Source: Methanoregulaceae archaeon
GTDB taxonomy: Archaea > Halobacteriota > Methanomicrobia > Methanomicrobiales > Methanospirillaceae
NCBI GenBank assembly: GCA_028679325.1
Contig: JAJRBS010000154.1
Location: 1-14,063 of the forward strand
Length of the DNA: 14,063 nucleotides
Direction: 5' to 3'
Shown piece by piece: positions 13,373-14,063 of this stretch; position 1 is the stretch's first letter; each line of letters starts with the position of its first letter. The translations under genes and the position numbers were made by a program. The notes below the pieces were generated by a model. The model ran no database searches, was not told where the DNA came from, and saw only the letters and a program-made list of their open reading frames with translations.

Positions 13373-13776
13373 CCATCGTCACCACGTCGCGAAAACCTGT
13401 TCCTGAACTCCGATCCCTGGCCAGGGATTTTGCCTTTGCCACGGGGTGCAGGTATATACTCCGGGGGAAAATGGGGCTCCCGGACCTGCACTCCCTGGAT
13501 CCGGCACTTATCCTTTTCTTCAAGCGGGAAGGGTATTTTTACCTCCGATTAGACGATCATGGCAGGAACACCGCCGAATTCGTCATAAGCTCAATGACCA
13601 TAACAAAGCGCGAAGAGGCGATGACCCGGGGCATAGAGGTCGGTGACCCATCCATTTATGAGCGGCTGGCCCCATATATACCGGTGAAATTGTCAGAAGG
13701 AAACGGAGGATCGTGCGTCTTTGACGGGACGCGGTCTCGCCGTTACCTGCTGCGACTGATCATTCATGAAGCATGA
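13369..13776 (+). CDS. Brix-domain rRNA processing protein
   Basis: A short archaeal Imp4/Brix homologue expected to bind rRNA during ribosome assembly. The 135 residues begin with the family hallmark ITTSRKPVPELRSLARDFAF (3-21), followed by GCRYILRGKMGL and a beta-rich body (YFYLRLDDHG, AEFVISSMTI). The archaeal form is a single Brix domain without the tails of eukaryotic relatives, as here. It starts within the rpoP stop and overlaps pcc1 by 11 bases, so expression of the three is tightly linked. The exact target in archaea is not settled. Confidence 0.88.
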   Translation: MTIVTTSRKPVPELRSLARDFAFATGCRYILRGKMGLPDLHSLDPALILFFKREGYFYLRLDDHGRNTAEFVISSMTITKREEAMTRGIEVGDPSIYERLAPYIPVKLSEGNGGSCVFDGTRSRRYLLRLIIHEA

Positions 13777-14023
13777 GGCCCAGTTCAGGTTCAGGTCGGA
13801 TAAGGCCCGGGAGATATTCCGGGCGGTGAGCCCTGAAACGGCGGCTGAAGTCAACCCCCGTTCCCGGGCCGAATGCCGATATGAAGAGCCCGATACTCTG
13901 GTGCTGAAGGTCTCTGCCGCCGATGTCGGAGCTCTCCGGGCTTCATTAAACATGTGGCTGCGGCTGGTCAGCGTGGCCCAGGAGATGCAGGATCTGATCA
14001 TCGATCAGGAGAGGACAGCATGA
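13766..14023 (+). CDS. pcc1: KEOPS complex subunit Pcc1
   Basis: Dimerisation subunit of the KEOPS complex that makes threonylcarbamoyl-adenosine (t6A) at position 37 of ANN-decoding tRNAs; Pcc1 contacts Kae1 and tRNA. The 85 residues have the compact beta-beta-alpha-beta-alpha form: AQFRFRSDKAREIFRAVSPE, CRYEEPDTLVLKVSAADVGALRASLN and a C-terminal helix MWLRLVSVAQEMQDLI. Length and the position between the Brix gene and prefoldin beta are typical of archaeal superoperons. ATG 13766 lies inside the Brix gene; the stop overlaps the prefoldin ATG (ATGA). Confidence 0.88.
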   Translation: MKHEAQFRFRSDKAREIFRAVSPETAAEVNPRSRAECRYEEPDTLVLKVSAADVGALRASLNMWLRLVSVAQEMQDLIIDQERTA

Positions 14024-14063
14024 GCAGTGCCATTTCCCCAAAAGTCCAGAACCAGATAGCCAT
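14020..14063 (+). CDS. pfdB: Prefoldin subunit beta, 5' fragment
   Basis: Only the first 14 codons are present before the window ends. They read MSSAISPKVQNQIA, the typical beta-prefoldin N-terminus at the beginning of the coiled coil. Prefoldin hands unfolded proteins to the thermosome. GGAGAGG precedes the ATG, which overlaps the pcc1 stop. Gene order supports the call. Confidence 0.8.
   Translation, partial: MSSAISPKVQNQIA

Overview
The window looks like a euryarchaeal methanogen chromosome, most plausibly of the order Methanomicrobiales (an inference from gene content, protein style and moderately high GC; not proven here). The archaeal markers are unambiguous: RNase P proteins Rpp30 and Pop5, a proteasome alpha subunit, SBDS, ribosomal proteins L15e and L37ae, RNA polymerase subunit P, a short Brix protein, KEOPS subunit Pcc1, prefoldin beta and archaeal NAC. 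Many genes have Shine-Dalgarno sites, and most operon genes overlap by ATGA-type junctions.

Region 1 (about 1-4620, all minus strand) is an accessory island of four tandem paralogues of 265-294 residues. Each has a signal peptide, two cysteines at fixed spacing, blocks of near-identical sequence and hypervariable patches. Each is its own transcription unit with an AT-rich TATA-like box, a strong Shine-Dalgarno site and, between the two, the same small inverted repeat (core GAGTATCAGCA on the coding strand). Three of the four end in a terminator-like hairpin. I do not recognise the family. The shared leader element and the mosaic evolution are the most novel signals in the window.

Region 2 (4687-7568, minus strand) is a tight four-gene operon, in transcription order: a RecJ-like DHH phosphoesterase, a PUA protein resembling the C-terminal part of archaeosine tRNA-guanine transglycosylase, NAC, and a TrmI-like tRNA m1A methyltransferase with an altered active-site motif.

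Region 3 (about 7690-9590, plus strand) starts divergently from region 2. It holds a fused NAD(P)H-hydrate epimerase/dehydratase followed after 4 bases by moaC (molybdopterin or tungstopterin synthesis).

Region 4 (9713-14063, plus strand) is the archaeal translation, RNA-processing and proteasome superoperon: rpl15e, rnp3, rnp2, psmA, SBDS, rpl37ae, rpoP, Brix, pcc1, pfdB (cut by the window end). The rrp4-rrp41-rrp42 exosome genes that occupy the SBDS-rpl37ae interval in many archaea are absent; only 44 bases separate the two genes. Regions 2 and 4 together are rich in tRNA maturation functions (archaeosine-related PUA, m1A methylation, RNase P, KEOPS).
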